Shown piece by piece: positions 18,221 through 27,729 of a stretch of DNA of 64,000 nucleotides (its first letter is position 1; the number at the start of each line of letters is the position of its first letter). Origin of the DNA: Spirosoma fluviale (lineage in GTDB: Bacteria > Bacteroidota > Bacteroidia > Cytophagales > Spirosomataceae); assembly GCA_945866095.1 (NCBI GenBank), contig CAMBGA010000001.1, forward strand, positions 1-64,000. Direction: 5' to 3'. The notes under the pieces are model-generated. The model was not told the DNA's origin and did not search any database. It saw nothing but the letters and a program-made list of their open reading frames with translations. The position numbers and the translations under genes were made by a program.

Positions 18221-18781
18221 TTAAGAAATGGAAATGCCAAAGCTTTGCAATAAACCGGCTAAGCCATCGCTTGAAAATTTTGCTTTTTTTATTTGGTTGA
18301 TGCTGGGATTAATTTCGTAGGAATGCGCCGTCCTAAAATCGGCCTCAATCAAATTTGTATGATCAAAAAGTGCTCCGGAAAGATCGCAATTATCAAAAAT
18401 CGCTTTTGGGAAATGGGCCTCTGTAAAATCAACTTCCTGTAATTGGCAATTCAGGAAAGAAGTACCCTTCGTTTTGACTTGATAAAAAGACGAAAGGTTT
18501 AGGGAACATCTTTCAAAACTGACTTCAAAAAGAAATGGATTACAAGCCTCAAAACGTAATCCTTGCATTTTGCAATCGGCGAAATGAACTTTTTGCAAAC
18601 AGGCACCACTTAATTGGACCAAACTCACGTTACACGATTCAAATCGGCAATCCAGGAATTTAAAGTTTTTGAAATCGGCGGATTCAAAAGCACAGTTTTT
18701 GAAAATGCAATGGTCATATTCACCCAGCTCTATGACTGAGATTTTTTCAAATGTTTGATCAGCGATGTATGTATTTTGCAT
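18221..18781 (-). CDS. Pentapeptide-repeat protein (Qnr/McbG-like architecture)
   Basis: About 186 residues made largely of five-residue repeats with the A(D/N)LxF pattern: CIFKNCAFESADFKNFKFLDC, VHFADCKMQGLRFEAC, VDFTEAHFPKAIFDNCDLSGALF. The end, SYEINPSINQIKKAKFSSDGLAGLL, matches the tail of Qnr- and McbG-like proteins, which mimic DNA and protect gyrase, but quinolone resistance cannot be claimed from this. The start is set at the ATG giving MQNTYIADQTF; the 22 residues added by the track do not fit. Its stop codon abuts the GMC relic, so it now converges on dead sequence. Confidence 0.84.
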   Translation of the reverse strand: MQNTYIADQTFEKISVIELGEYDHCIFKNCAFESADFKNFKFLDCRFESCNVSLVQLSGACLQKVHFADCKMQGLRFEACNPFLFEVSFERCSLNLSSFYQVKTKGTSFLNCQLQEVDFTEAHFPKAIFDNCDLSGALFDHTNLIEADFRTAHSYEINPSINQIKKAKFSSDGLAGLLQSFGISIS

Positions 18782-18900
18782 GCATGAAATTAATGCAAAT
18801 GTTGGGTTTCCCAAAATTGCGATTTGAATATAAATGCTGAAATTCAATTTAAGTGACCTTTGTCACAGTTCAATAGTATATAAATGTTGAAATTTGTCCT

Positions 18901-19515
18901 ATGAATGCAGAAATCAAAAAACACTGGGAAACAATTTACCAAACAAAACAGCCCAATGAGGTAAGTTGGACTGAGGAAAAACCATCGGTCTCTTTGGACC
19001 TCATCCACTCATTTAATCTTTCCAAATCAGCTAAAATTATCGATATAGGCGGGGGCGACAGCAAATTGGTCGATTATTTATTGGCCGAGGGCTATAGCGA
19101 TCTATCCGTTTTAGATATTTCGGAAGCGGCGATTGACAGAGCAAAAAAACGATTAGGGAAAAAGGCAAAACAAATTACTTGGATTGTGCAAGATGTATTG
19201 GATTTTAAGCCAAAAGAACAATATGCTATTTGGCACGATCGGGCTGCATTTCATTTCCAAACCGAAGAAAAAACGATTAACTCCTATTTAAATCTAGTGT
19301 CAAAGGCAGTATCTGGCAACGTGATTGTGGGCACTTTTTCTACCGATGGCCCCACCAAATGCAGCGGCCTGGACGTGAAGCAATATGATGAAACAGGGAT
19401 GAAGAGTAGGTTTGAATCCCGGGCATTTAAAAACATTCTTTGCAAGCGAGAAAACCACCTGACACCCATGGGCGCGGTTCAAAATTTTGTTTTTTGCTTA
19501 TTTAAAAAGGTGTGA
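18901..19515 (+). CDS. Class I SAM-dependent methyltransferase
   Basis: A 204-residue cytoplasmic enzyme with motif I IIDIGGGDSKLVDYL, motif II around LSVLDISEAAIDRAKKRL, and IVQDVLDF. The start HWETIYQTKQPNEVSWTEEKPSVSLDLI is characteristic of a small methyltransferase group near the TehB/thiopurine-type enzymes. The substrate is unknown. It is divergent from the pentapeptide gene. Confidence 0.85.
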   Translation: MNAEIKKHWETIYQTKQPNEVSWTEEKPSVSLDLIHSFNLSKSAKIIDIGGGDSKLVDYLLAEGYSDLSVLDISEAAIDRAKKRLGKKAKQITWIVQDVLDFKPKEQYAIWHDRAAFHFQTEEKTINSYLNLVSKAVSGNVIVGTFSTDGPTKCSGLDVKQYDETGMKSRFESRAFKNILCKRENHLTPMGAVQNFVFCLFKKV

Positions 19516-20102
19516 GTTTTTAATGGAGGAAAGGCTTAGGCTAATATTTCTGATGTAATCGTAAATAGCTGATTTTCAATAATTAAGAATTAAAAACAAT
19601 TTTATAACAATATAGATTTTGAATAATTTGTCTCTTTAAATATATTTGTTTTTTAAAATTAGTTATAAATTATTATTCATTGTCAATCATTAGCCTGTCG
19701 AAGCGCTTTAACAAAAAAAGCTATTTACTTCGTTTGAATCTTTTCTTAAGCACCATATCTGAATTCCATTTTCATGGGATTAAATGCACGCGTTTTTTAA
19801 AAATCCCAAAAGCCTTTTTCACAAATCAGTATGCTGTTATTGATCATTTGGGATTTTGGTCATCAATCAGAGCGGTGCTGTGGATCAGATTATACTTCGA
19901 ATTCTTTATCAATATAAAGCAAACACTTTTCAGTTTTCCTTTAAACATATATTCATTTGGGTTAGCGAACTCTATGAATGAATCTGGTAGAGATCACATA
20001 CATTTTCCATTTTATAACAGTTTGAAAAAAAATATCCATACTTGAGCGACCCTTATAAAGCTCCCGTAAGGAGTTTTGAGTAATTCTTTAAAACCTAGTT
20101 CT
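19516..20102 (+). other. 587-base region between the methyltransferase and the T9SS cargo gene; probable long leader
   Basis: AT-rich, with a good Bacteroidota promoter near its left end. The 121-codon ORF of the track (19680..20045) lacks an ATG near its beginning, starts from TTG and has a Phe/Leu/Ile-rich composition that looks non-coding, so I do not call it. If the promoter drives the T9SS cargo gene, the leader is about 450 nt. Near the end CTCCCGTAAGGAG contains a purine-rich stretch 20-30 bases before the cargo ATG. Confidence 0.45.
19618..19648 (+). promoter_or_regulatory. Promoter, TTTG-N19-TATATTTG
   Basis: A -33 TTTG (19618-19621) and a -7 TATATTTG (19641-19648) are separated by 19 bases, the spacing and consensus of the Bacteroidota primary sigma factor. 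It points toward the T9SS cargo gene 450 bases away. Confidence 0.55.
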
Positions 20103-20189
20103 ATGATAAAAAAAGTAATTTTTATTTTAGTTACCTCTATTATTTGTTTTCAATTAAATGCACAAGTTAATTGGACCTCACGAACATCA

Positions 20190-20975
20190 GCACCTGGTAG
20201 TTGGTATAGTGTAACCTATGGGAATGGTTTATTTGTTGCTGTTGGTTCTAATGCAGTTATGACTAGCCCCGATGGGATTACTTGGACCTCCAGAACATCC
20301 GCAGCAGATAATACTTGGTATGGGGTAACTTATGGGAATGGGTTATTTGTAGCTGTTGCCTCGCTTGGAGCAGGAAATCGCGTCATGACAAGCCCTGATG
20401 GAATTAATTGGACCGCTCGGACACCAGCATCTTTTCGTAGTTGGGAGAGTGTAACCTATGGGAATGGTTTATTTGTTGCTGTTGGTTCTAATGCAGTTAT
20501 GACTAGCCCCGATGGGATTATCTGGACGTCTCAAACACCAGCATTTTTTGGTGGTTGGAATAGTGTAACCTATGGTAATGGTTTATTTGTTGCTGTTGGT
20601 TCTAATATAGTTATGACTAGCCCCAATGGGATTATCTGGACGCCTCAAACATCAGCATCTGGTTTTTGGTACAGTGTAACCTATGGGAATGGTTTATTTG
20701 TTGCTGTTGGTTTTAATAGAGTTATGACTAGCCCCGATGGGATTATCTGGACGCCTCAAACATCAGCACCTGGTATTTTTTGGTACAGGGTAACCTATGG
20801 GAATGGTTTATTTGTAGCTGTTGATCTATTTTTATCGGTAGTTTATACTAGCCCCGATGGGATTATCTGGACGCCTCGAATATCAGAGTATCAGGGTATT
20901 TGGGAGAGTGTAACCTATGGGAATGGTTTATTTGTTGCTGTTGGTTCTAATGCAGTTATGACTTCTAATACCGAT
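20190..20975 (+). repeat. Seven tandem repeats encoding propeller-like units
   Basis: Seven units of roughly 110-125 bases each contain GTAACCTATGGGAATGG or a close variant and end with GATGGGATTA-type sequence. Several units are nearly identical over 60 or more bases (units 1, 3 and 7), which indicates recent duplication or gene conversion. Each unit encodes the VTYGNGLFVAV strand set. Confidence 0.85.
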
Positions 20976-22559
20976 GTAAGCAGGCTGACGATTGACCCCA
21001 TCGCAAACCAAACCTATACGAGCGCTGCCTTGACTCCAGCTCCTTTAGTGAAGGATGACAATACGATTTTGACCCTCGGTACACATTATTCAGTCACCTA
21101 CACCAACAACACGAATGTAGGAACAGCTACAGTTACCATTACTGGAATGGGGAACTATGCGGGTACGAAAAACCAGACTTTTAACATCACGCTTCCCGCT
21201 CCATCCGCGCTAAGCTATACCACACCCAATGTATTCATTAAAGACATTGGGATTACAGCTCTATCACCTACCTATCAGGCATAGTTACTAGTTTTACAGT
21301 GAGCCCCACTTTACCTGCTGGCCTTAGTATTAATTCCACGACGGGTGTAATTAGCGGAACGCCTACGACTATTACGGCGTCTAATACCTACGTGGTGACA
21401 GCGAGTAATTCTTCAGGTTCCGTAACCGCTAATGTACTTATTGAAATTATTGCCGGCGACACCGACGGCGACGGAGTGACCGACACGCAAGAAGCTACCG
21501 ACGGCACCGACCCAATCGACGCTTGTAGTTATTTAACGAGTAGCCAGACTATCGCGGGCACAAGCGCCGCTTGGAAAGCAGCAGACTGCGATGGAGACGG
21601 TACCCCGAATGGAACCGACAGCGCACCTTTGGATTACTGCGTAGGCCGAGTAGGATTTACGATCCCTAAACTAGGCACTGCGGCTTATAATAATTTCTTT
21701 AAGAATGGCGACTGTGATGGCGACGGCATAAGCAACCATGCCGAATGCAATGGAGCTGATAACCCAGATGACTTTGACGGGGATGGCATTCCAAATTACT
21801 TGGACACCGACTCAGACAACGACATGATGTCGGATAGAGACGAGCGCCGCATAGACAGCGATGGAGACGGCGATGCAGACTACTTGGATTTAGATTCTGA
21901 CAATGATGGAATATTAGATAAACTAGAAGGCAACTCGGATGCAGACGGAGACGGGATCAAGAACTATCTAGATCTAGATAGTGACGGAGATGGAATACTA
22001 GATGCCTGGGAAGCAGCAGGTATATCTGAATACCACCAAGACTATAATTTTGATGGCCGGGTGAGCAGTGCTGATGGCAGCTTCCCGGATGCCAATGGCA
22101 ATGGACTTGCCGACTTTTTAGAGTCGAGCATGGGCGGAAAACCAAGAGGCCCACAGGATACAGATAAGGACGGTATCCCCGACTTTTTAGATTTGGATTC
22201 AGATGCAGATAGTTTACTGGATTCACTAGAGCAAACCTATGATGTAGACGGGGACGGAAGACCTAACTACCGAGACCTAGATTCAGATGGTGATTGGATC
22301 GCTGACTTCATTGACGGAACGATGGACACAGACGCTGACGGAACCAAGAACTTCATGGACTTGGATAGTGATGGAGACGGAATCCCAGATCGCTATGAAG
22401 GCTCAGCTGTATGTGATAATTGTACTGGCCTGGTGGACAACAATAATAACGGTTGGGATGATAGAAAAGAAATGGTGGATCCTACACCTACCGACACCGA
22501 CGGCGACGGAACACCAGACTTTAAAGACCTAGACTCTGACAATGATGGAATCCCTGACA

Positions 22560-23895
22560 GCGTAGAAGCGGGCAAGGATCTAAGCAAACCTGTGGACACA
22601 GACGCAGACGGAACCCCCGACTTTAGAGACACGGATTCAGATGGAGATGGAATTCCAGATTCAGTAGAAGCTGGCAAGGATCCAAGCAAACCTGTGGATA
22701 CAGATGGCGATGGAACCCCAGATTATTTAGACCTAGACTCAGACGCAGACGGCATTCCAGATAAAACAGAAGCTGGCAAGGACCCAAGCAAGCCGGTGGA
22801 CACAGATGGCGATGGAACCCCAGATTATTTAGACCTAGACTCAGACGCAGACGGCATTCCAGATAAAACAGAAGCTGGCAAGGATCCAAGCAAACCAGTG
22901 GATACCGATGGCGATGGCAAGCCCGATTACCTAGATACGGACTCAGACAATGATGGAATTCCAGACTCAGTAGAAGCTGGTAAGGATCCAAGCAAACCAG
23001 TCGACACAGACGGGGATGGCACGCCTGATTATTTAGACCTAGACTCAGATGGAGATGGAATCCCAGATAAAGTGGAAGCTGGCAAGGATCCAAATAAACC
23101 AGTGGATACCGATGGCGACGGCAAGCCGGATTATCAAGATACGGACTCAGACAATGACGGAATCCCTGACAGCGTAGAAGCTGGCAAGGACCCAAGCAAA
23201 CCAGTCGACACCGATGGCGATGGTAAGCCTGATTACCAAGACACGGACTCAGACAATGACGGAATCCCAGATGCTGTGGAAGCGGGCAAGGACCCAAGCA
23301 AACCTGTGGATACCGACGGAGACGGCAAGCCCGATTACCTAGACACGGACTCTGATAATGACGGAATTCCTGACTCAGTAGAAGCTGGCAAAGATCCTTT
23401 GATCCCCGTGGATACGGATAAAGATGGAAAGCCAGATTACCAAGATACGGACTCAGATAATGATGGCATCCCAGATAAGATTGAAGCTGGCAAGGACCCA
23501 AGCAAACCCGTGGATACCGACGGAGACGGCAAGCCTGATTATCAAGACACGGACTCCGACAATGACGGAATCCCTGATGCTGTAGAAGCTGGGAATGTAA
23601 ATAACCCAGTGGACACGGACGGCGATGGTAAACCGGATTATCAGGATACGGACTCAGATGGTGACGGTATCCCAGATAAGATAGAAGCTGGAGCTGACCC
23701 TACAAAACCTGTAGACACGGACGCAGATGGAACGCCAGATTACAGGGATTTAGATTCCGATAATGATGGCTACTTAGACAAAGAGGAAGCAGGCAAGGAC
23801 CCAAGCAACCCAGTGGATACGGATAAAGATGGCAAAGCGGATTACATAGATACAGACTCTGATAATGATGGAATCTTAGATAAGTTGGAGAACGA
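22560..23895 (+). repeat. Thirteen tandem ~102-base units (thrombospondin type 3-like array)
   Basis: Units of 34 residues (one of 33) follow the pattern [20 protein letters not shown] then [11 protein letters not shown]. Asp at every second position in DTDGDG and DSDNDG binds calcium in such repeats. Neighbouring units share long near-identical DNA. The array probably makes a stiff calcium-dependent stalk before the T9SS sorting domain. Confidence 0.87.
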
Positions 23896-24312
23896 CATCA
23901 ACTTCGGAGCCCTAGCCGATTGCGATAAAGACGGAGTAGACAACCGCATAGATGCAGACCAATGTCCAACCTTTGCACCAAACGGAATCTCACCGAACGG
24001 TGATGGCAAGAATGATGTATTGATCATCCCAGGGATCCTAAGAAACCAACCGAATGAAATGACAATCTTCAATCGCTGGGGTAATATTGTCTATCAGACG
24101 AGTAACTACAAAAACGACTGGGGTGGACAGACCGACCGTGCCTTTAGTTTACTAGTAGGGGATAATCGATTGCCCGACGGAACGTATTATTATGTGATTG
24201 ACTTTTTTGGCAAGTATCCAAACGTAGGTACCTATGTGTACATCAACCGACAGGAGAAGTAAAAACGAACACCTAAAAGGGAAAAGAAATCAAAAGTACA
24301 AATAGCAAACAG

Positions 24313-25278
24313 ATGAATAACAAACATATAAACATTAAAACAATACAGAGATTCAAGAGGAGCACAAGCTTCCTTTGGACTGTGCTTATAGCCATATTCA
24401 TGTCCCAAGTGGCACAGGCCCAGATCGAACCGATGTACAGCATGTACCGCTTTAATCCCCAGGTGATTACTCCGGTTCAGGCGGGAAGCACGGACTCAAG
24501 CGAGATCATTGTCATGCATCGCCAACAGTGGTTAGGCATCGAAGGATTACCCAAGACCTACTTTCTGAACGGGAACTTCAAATGGAAAAAGCAGCGCGGC
24601 CTTGGATTTAATGCCATGTTTGATCAGGCGGGACCTGTGAAGATCACGATGTTATCTGGTGACTTTGCATACCATACACGTTTGAGTGAGGATTGGAATT
24701 TATCCGGAGGAATACGTTTGGGGGTAGCGAATGTAGCCTTGGATTTTAGTGGAGTAAGATTGGTGCATGATGGGGATGCCTTGTTTGCAGGCGACCGAAG
24801 CACGGGCATGAAGATGAATTTGGGTTGGGGGGCTAGGATCTCCAAAAGCAATGGCTTCTTTGCAAGTTTCTCGATGCCAAGGATCATCAAGTATGACTTT
24901 GGGGATAAATCGGGGGCTTATAAAGACGTGGCTTATTTATATGCGATGCTAGGAAACAAGATACAGATTAGTGAGAAATTAACTTTATACCCGAGCGTTT
25001 TGGCTCGTATGGCATCAGGGGTTCCCTTGAGTTGGGATGCGAATGTGATGGCAAACCTAAGAGGAAGTTTAGACGTAGGTGTAAACTACCGACATCAAGA
25101 AAGTTGGGGCATTCGCTTAGGCGTCCAAGCGACCAAAAGAACCTACATCGGATACGTCTATGAAATGCCAACGAGCATGATAAGCAAAGTGAGCAACCAG
25201 ACACATGAGTTGGCGCTACGGTTTTTTATCTTAAAGGATAAGAACGACAAGGAAGAAAAATCGGCTAAGACTAAATAA
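24313..25278 (+). CDS. PorP/SprF-family type IX secretion membrane protein
   Basis: A signal peptide around residues 18-37 ends at AQAQIEPMYSMYRFNPQVITP, the characteristic PorP/SprF start after processing (QDPxFSxYxxNPxxxNPAxAG in other members). The rest alternates as an outer-membrane beta barrel: SGGIRLGVANV, WGIRLGVQATKRTYIGY. PorP/SprF proteins are needed for surface attachment of type B T9SS cargo, and pairing one with a cargo gene ending in such a domain is the usual arrangement. It begins 50 bases after the cargo stop and is probably co-transcribed. Confidence 0.9.
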   Translation: MNNKHINIKTIQRFKRSTSFLWTVLIAIFMSQVAQAQIEPMYSMYRFNPQVITPVQAGSTDSSEIIVMHRQQWLGIEGLPKTYFLNGNFKWKKQRGLGFNAMFDQAGPVKITMLSGDFAYHTRLSEDWNLSGGIRLGVANVALDFSGVRLVHDGDALFAGDRSTGMKMNLGWGARISKSNGFFASFSMPRIIKYDFGDKSGAYKDVAYLYAMLGNKIQISEKLTLYPSVLARMASGVPLSWDANVMANLRGSLDVGVNYRHQESWGIRLGVQATKRTYIGYVYEMPTSMISKVSNQTHELALRFFILKDKNDKEEKSAKTK

Positions 25279-25351
25279 ATTTTTGCCGAAATTCTAGTTT
25301 AAAAGCGCATAATTAAATGCGTTTCAAATGCTTATTAAACAAATAATTTAA

Positions 25352-25465
25352 GCTGATATTCCACACCAATTCATCACCCTAAATCCTGGAGCGAAGCTTT
25401 TTGTTCATCATGAAGGATATGGTGAATGGAATATTTTTTGTGTCACTGAAAGTTGGTGTGTAATT
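25352..25465. mobile_element. Possible remnant of mobile-element ends (inverted repeats, no transposase)
   Basis: GATATTCCACACCAA at the left is answered on the opposite strand by TTGGTGTGTAATTTA at the right, with a further related copy GGTGAATGGAATATT between. Such clustered inverted end repeats occur at IS21-type ends, but there is no transposase and the element is only about 110 bases. The rest of the 25279-25575 gap shows nothing else I can name. Confidence 0.25.
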
Positions 25466-25575
25466 TATTTCAAAGATTGCGCCCTTAATTTAATTCGCCT
25501 TCATGGGAGGAATAATGGACTTCTAGGTATTAAAGGATAAAATTTGATAATTTTACTCCACCTGAAATTCAGCCC

Positions 25576-26433
25576 ATGAAAAAATTCGCATTAATCATTG
25601 TTTTTGGAATGTTAGCGCCCTATTTATTGCTCGCTCAAAACAAGCCTGCGTATGTTCTTTATAATGCGAAGGGTAAAAAATTGACCTATGGCAAAATGAT
25701 TAAAACACTCGTCAAGCAAGATGTGGTATTGTTTGGGGAATTACATAATAATCCGATTAGCCACTGGCTAGAGTTGGAGGTCACCAAATCATGTTTGTCG
25801 GCTCGCGAATTAGTGTTAGGCGCTGAAATGTTTGAACAGGATAATCAGCCCGCGTTAAATCAGTACCTCAATGGGAAAATGACGGGAAAGGGTTTGGACT
25901 CTGCGGCCCGACTTTGGAAAAACTATAAGACGGATTATGCTCCATTAGTTAATTTAGCCAAAGAAAATAAGCTCAAATTTATAGCCACCAATACCCCTCG
26001 TAAATATGCAATTCTTGTCTCCAAAGGGGGTTTTGAAAGTCTAGATAAATTGACAGCCGAAGAAAAAACATGGATTGCACCCTTGCCTATTTTGTACGAC
26101 GCTGAGTTACCCGGTTATGTCAAAATGCTGAAGATGATGGAGGAGCACAAAATGCCTAATATGGCCAAAGCGCAAGCGATTAAGGATGCGACGATGGCCT
26201 ATTTTTTGTATAAAAATTTTAAACCTGGCGAGCTTTTTATTCATTACAACGGCTCCTATCATTCCGAATATTTTGAAGGTATTTCTTGGTATCTAAAAAA
26301 GTCAAATCCAAATTTGAAAATCACTACCATCGCGACCGTTAGTCAAGATGAAATCAATTCACTTTTGCCGGAACATGTCGGAAAAGCGGACTACATTATT
26401 TGTGTGGAAAGCGATATGACCACCACGTACTAA
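25576..26433 (+). CDS. ChaN-family (haem-binding) secreted protein
   Basis: The signal peptide MKKFALIIVFGMLAPYLLLAQ precedes the ChaN motif VVLFGELHNNPISHWLELEV and LGAEMFEQDNQPAL. These carry the conserved Glu/His cluster shared with the EreA/TIKI-like superfamily; IATNTPRKYA and the Tyr-rich HYNGSYHSEYF region complete the fold. ChaN proteins bind haem in some bacteria. The usual lipobox Cys is absent, so it is predicted periplasmic rather than lipid-anchored. A palindromic repeat (copy 1) follows it. Confidence 0.84.
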   Translation: MKKFALIIVFGMLAPYLLLAQNKPAYVLYNAKGKKLTYGKMIKTLVKQDVVLFGELHNNPISHWLELEVTKSCLSARELVLGAEMFEQDNQPALNQYLNGKMTGKGLDSAARLWKNYKTDYAPLVNLAKENKLKFIATNTPRKYAILVSKGGFESLDKLTAEEKTWIAPLPILYDAELPGYVKMLKMMEEHKMPNMAKAQAIKDATMAYFLYKNFKPGELFIHYNGSYHSEYFEGISWYLKKSNPNLKITTIATVSQDEINSLLPEHVGKADYIICVESDMTTTY

Positions 26434-26500
26434 TTTTTAGAATATTCAAAATGATCAAGTACTCGATCACAATTCGTTTCTTGTTTATTTATTTCTCTTT

Positions 26501-26533
26501 AGCTTTACTAACTTTTAAAAAGTTAGTAAAGCT
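26501..26533. repeat. Dispersed palindrome, copy 1
   Basis: AGCTTTACTAACTTTT and its exact reverse complement surround one central A, a perfect 16-bp stem. The following bases are GG, not a T run, so it is not a normal intrinsic terminator. It lies between the ChaN gene and the YiaK-like gene. Confidence 0.9.
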
Positions 26534-26553
26534 GGTTGCTACAGTCTCGTTCA

Positions 26554-27573
26554 ATGCAAAGAATCAAATTTGAAGAATTAAAATCTACGATAAAAAAGGC
26601 CTTTATCCGCGCGGGAATGTCCGAAGATCAAGCCGAAATTTGTGCTCAAACACATGCGGAAACAAGTTGCGATGGCATCTTTTCCCATGGACTAAATCGG
26701 GTGGAGCGATTTGTCAATTATATTGAAAACGGCTGGGTAAACTTAGGTGCCAAACCTAATTTGGAGCAACAATTGGGGTCCATTGAAATTTATAATGGCA
26801 ACTTGGCACCCGGAGTAACCAATGCTTTTTTTGCGATGGATCGCGCGATTGACATAGCAAAAACCACAGGCTTGGGATTAGTTTCCTTGAACAATACAAC
26901 CCATTGGATGCGCGGCGGATCATACGGTTGGCATGCGGCAAACCAAGGAATGATCGGAATTTGCTGGACCAATACAGAATCTTGTATGCCCGCTTGGGGT
27001 GCCACATCAGCCAGCATTGGCAATAATCCCTTTGTCATCGCGATTCCGAGGCAAGAAGGTCATGTGGTTTTGGACATGGCCATGTCTCAGTATTCGTACG
27101 GAAAATTAGAAAATACTCGGTTAAATAATGAAAAACTGCCCTATGCTGGCGGCTTTGATTCGGATGGCTTGTTGACGGATGACCCAGGGGAAATAGAAAA
27201 AACGAGACGCTTATTGCCGACCGGTTATTGGAAAGGCTCAAGCTTCGCGATCATGTTGGACTTGTTGGCCAGCCTTCTGTCCAACGGAAAAACAACGGCG
27301 GCCGTCGACCAATACGGATATGGAAATTGTGGGGGATGCTCCCAAGTTTTCATCGCAATAGACCCGCTGAAAATGAATGATCAGCCGTTTGTAGACCAAG
27401 CATTAAAGCAGACCATTGAACATTTGAGGCAAGCCACTCCGGTTACAGAAGGAGGAGAAATTCTGTACCCTGGGGAAAGATCACTCAGAAATAGGCGCGA
27501 AAATTTGGTCAAAGGGGTTCCCGTTCATGAGTCGGTGTGGGAAACGGTGAAGAAATTAGCGGGGCTAGAATAA
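26554..27573 (+). CDS. yiaK: Ldh/YiaK-family NAD(P)H-dependent dehydrogenase (2,3-diketo-L-gulonate reductase-like)
   Basis: The sequence follows E. coli YiaK closely: GIFSHGLNRVERFVNYIENG with the catalytic HGxNR, NTTHWMRGGSYGW, IGICWTNTESCMPAWG, GNNPFVIAIP, DMAMSQYSYGKLE, EKTRRLLPTGYWKGSS. YiaK reduces 2,3-diketo-L-gulonate and belongs to the malate/L-lactate/ureidoglycolate dehydrogenase fold. Length (340) matches. The track begins six codons early at a TTG inside the palindrome's flank; the ATG giving MQRIKFEEL is better. It heads a plus-strand series of sugar-related genes and may handle keto-sugar acids. Confidence 0.87.
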   Translation: MQRIKFEELKSTIKKAFIRAGMSEDQAEICAQTHAETSCDGIFSHGLNRVERFVNYIENGWVNLGAKPNLEQQLGSIEIYNGNLAPGVTNAFFAMDRAIDIAKTTGLGLVSLNNTTHWMRGGSYGWHAANQGMIGICWTNTESCMPAWGATSASIGNNPFVIAIPRQEGHVVLDMAMSQYSYGKLENTRLNNEKLPYAGGFDSDGLLTDDPGEIEKTRRLLPTGYWKGSSFAIMLDLLASLLSNGKTTAAVDQYGYGNCGGCSQVFIAIDPLKMNDQPFVDQALKQTIEHLRQATPVTEGGEILYPGERSLRNRRENLVKGVPVHESVWETVKKLAGLE

Positions 27574-27729
27574 AAATTTACGGCATTAAAGAAGAAGTTT
27601 GTTGGCACATTTCTACCTACGGAAATCCACAAAAATTAACCTCCGCTTTCAGGATAAATTTCAAAGAAACGTTTTGATTCTTAGGCTATTTCAAACAAAG
27701 TCGTAATTTTAAAACGATTTTATAAACCT

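Larger units (their letters stand above)
20103..24262 (+). pseudogene. Giant repetitive T9SS-exported surface protein, split by a one-base frameshift
   Basis: After a signal peptide (MIKKVIFILVTSIICFQLNA) come seven VTYGNGLFVAV repeats of about 37-42 residues, probably a beta-propeller. An MBG-type Ig domain (about residues 297-360), a putative Ig domain, a long array of calcium-binding thrombospondin type 3 repeats ([10 protein letters not shown]) and a T9SS type B C-terminal domain ([16 protein letters not shown] to the end) follow. The track splits it at 21284/21299. Around 21272, ACCTATCAGG would need one more base (ACC GTA TCA) to continue into [17 protein letters not shown]. Restored length is about 1386 residues. 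The next gene is PorP/SprF. It is either frameshift-inactivated or a sequence error. Confidence 0.85.

Noticed and set aside
18221-18781. Quinolone-resistance determinant
   Set aside because: Pentapeptide repeats alone do not show gyrase protection; many such proteins have other or unknown roles.
19680-20045. 121-codon plus-strand ORF
   Set aside because: Starts from TTG with no nearby ATG, Phe/Ile/Lys composition of AT-rich spacer, no family resemblance and no good ribosome site.
20190-20975. CRISPR-like direct repeats
   Set aside because: The repeats are coding, tandem without spacers of constant length, and no cas genes are present.
22623-23501. 292-codon minus-strand ORF opposite the Asp-rich repeat array
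   Set aside because: A shadow produced by the regular codon pattern of the repeats; its translation is repetitive Leu/Cys/His sequence without any domain.
26501-26533. Palindrome as an intrinsic terminator
   Set aside because: No T tract follows the stem and other copies lie between divergent genes, where no transcript needs ending.
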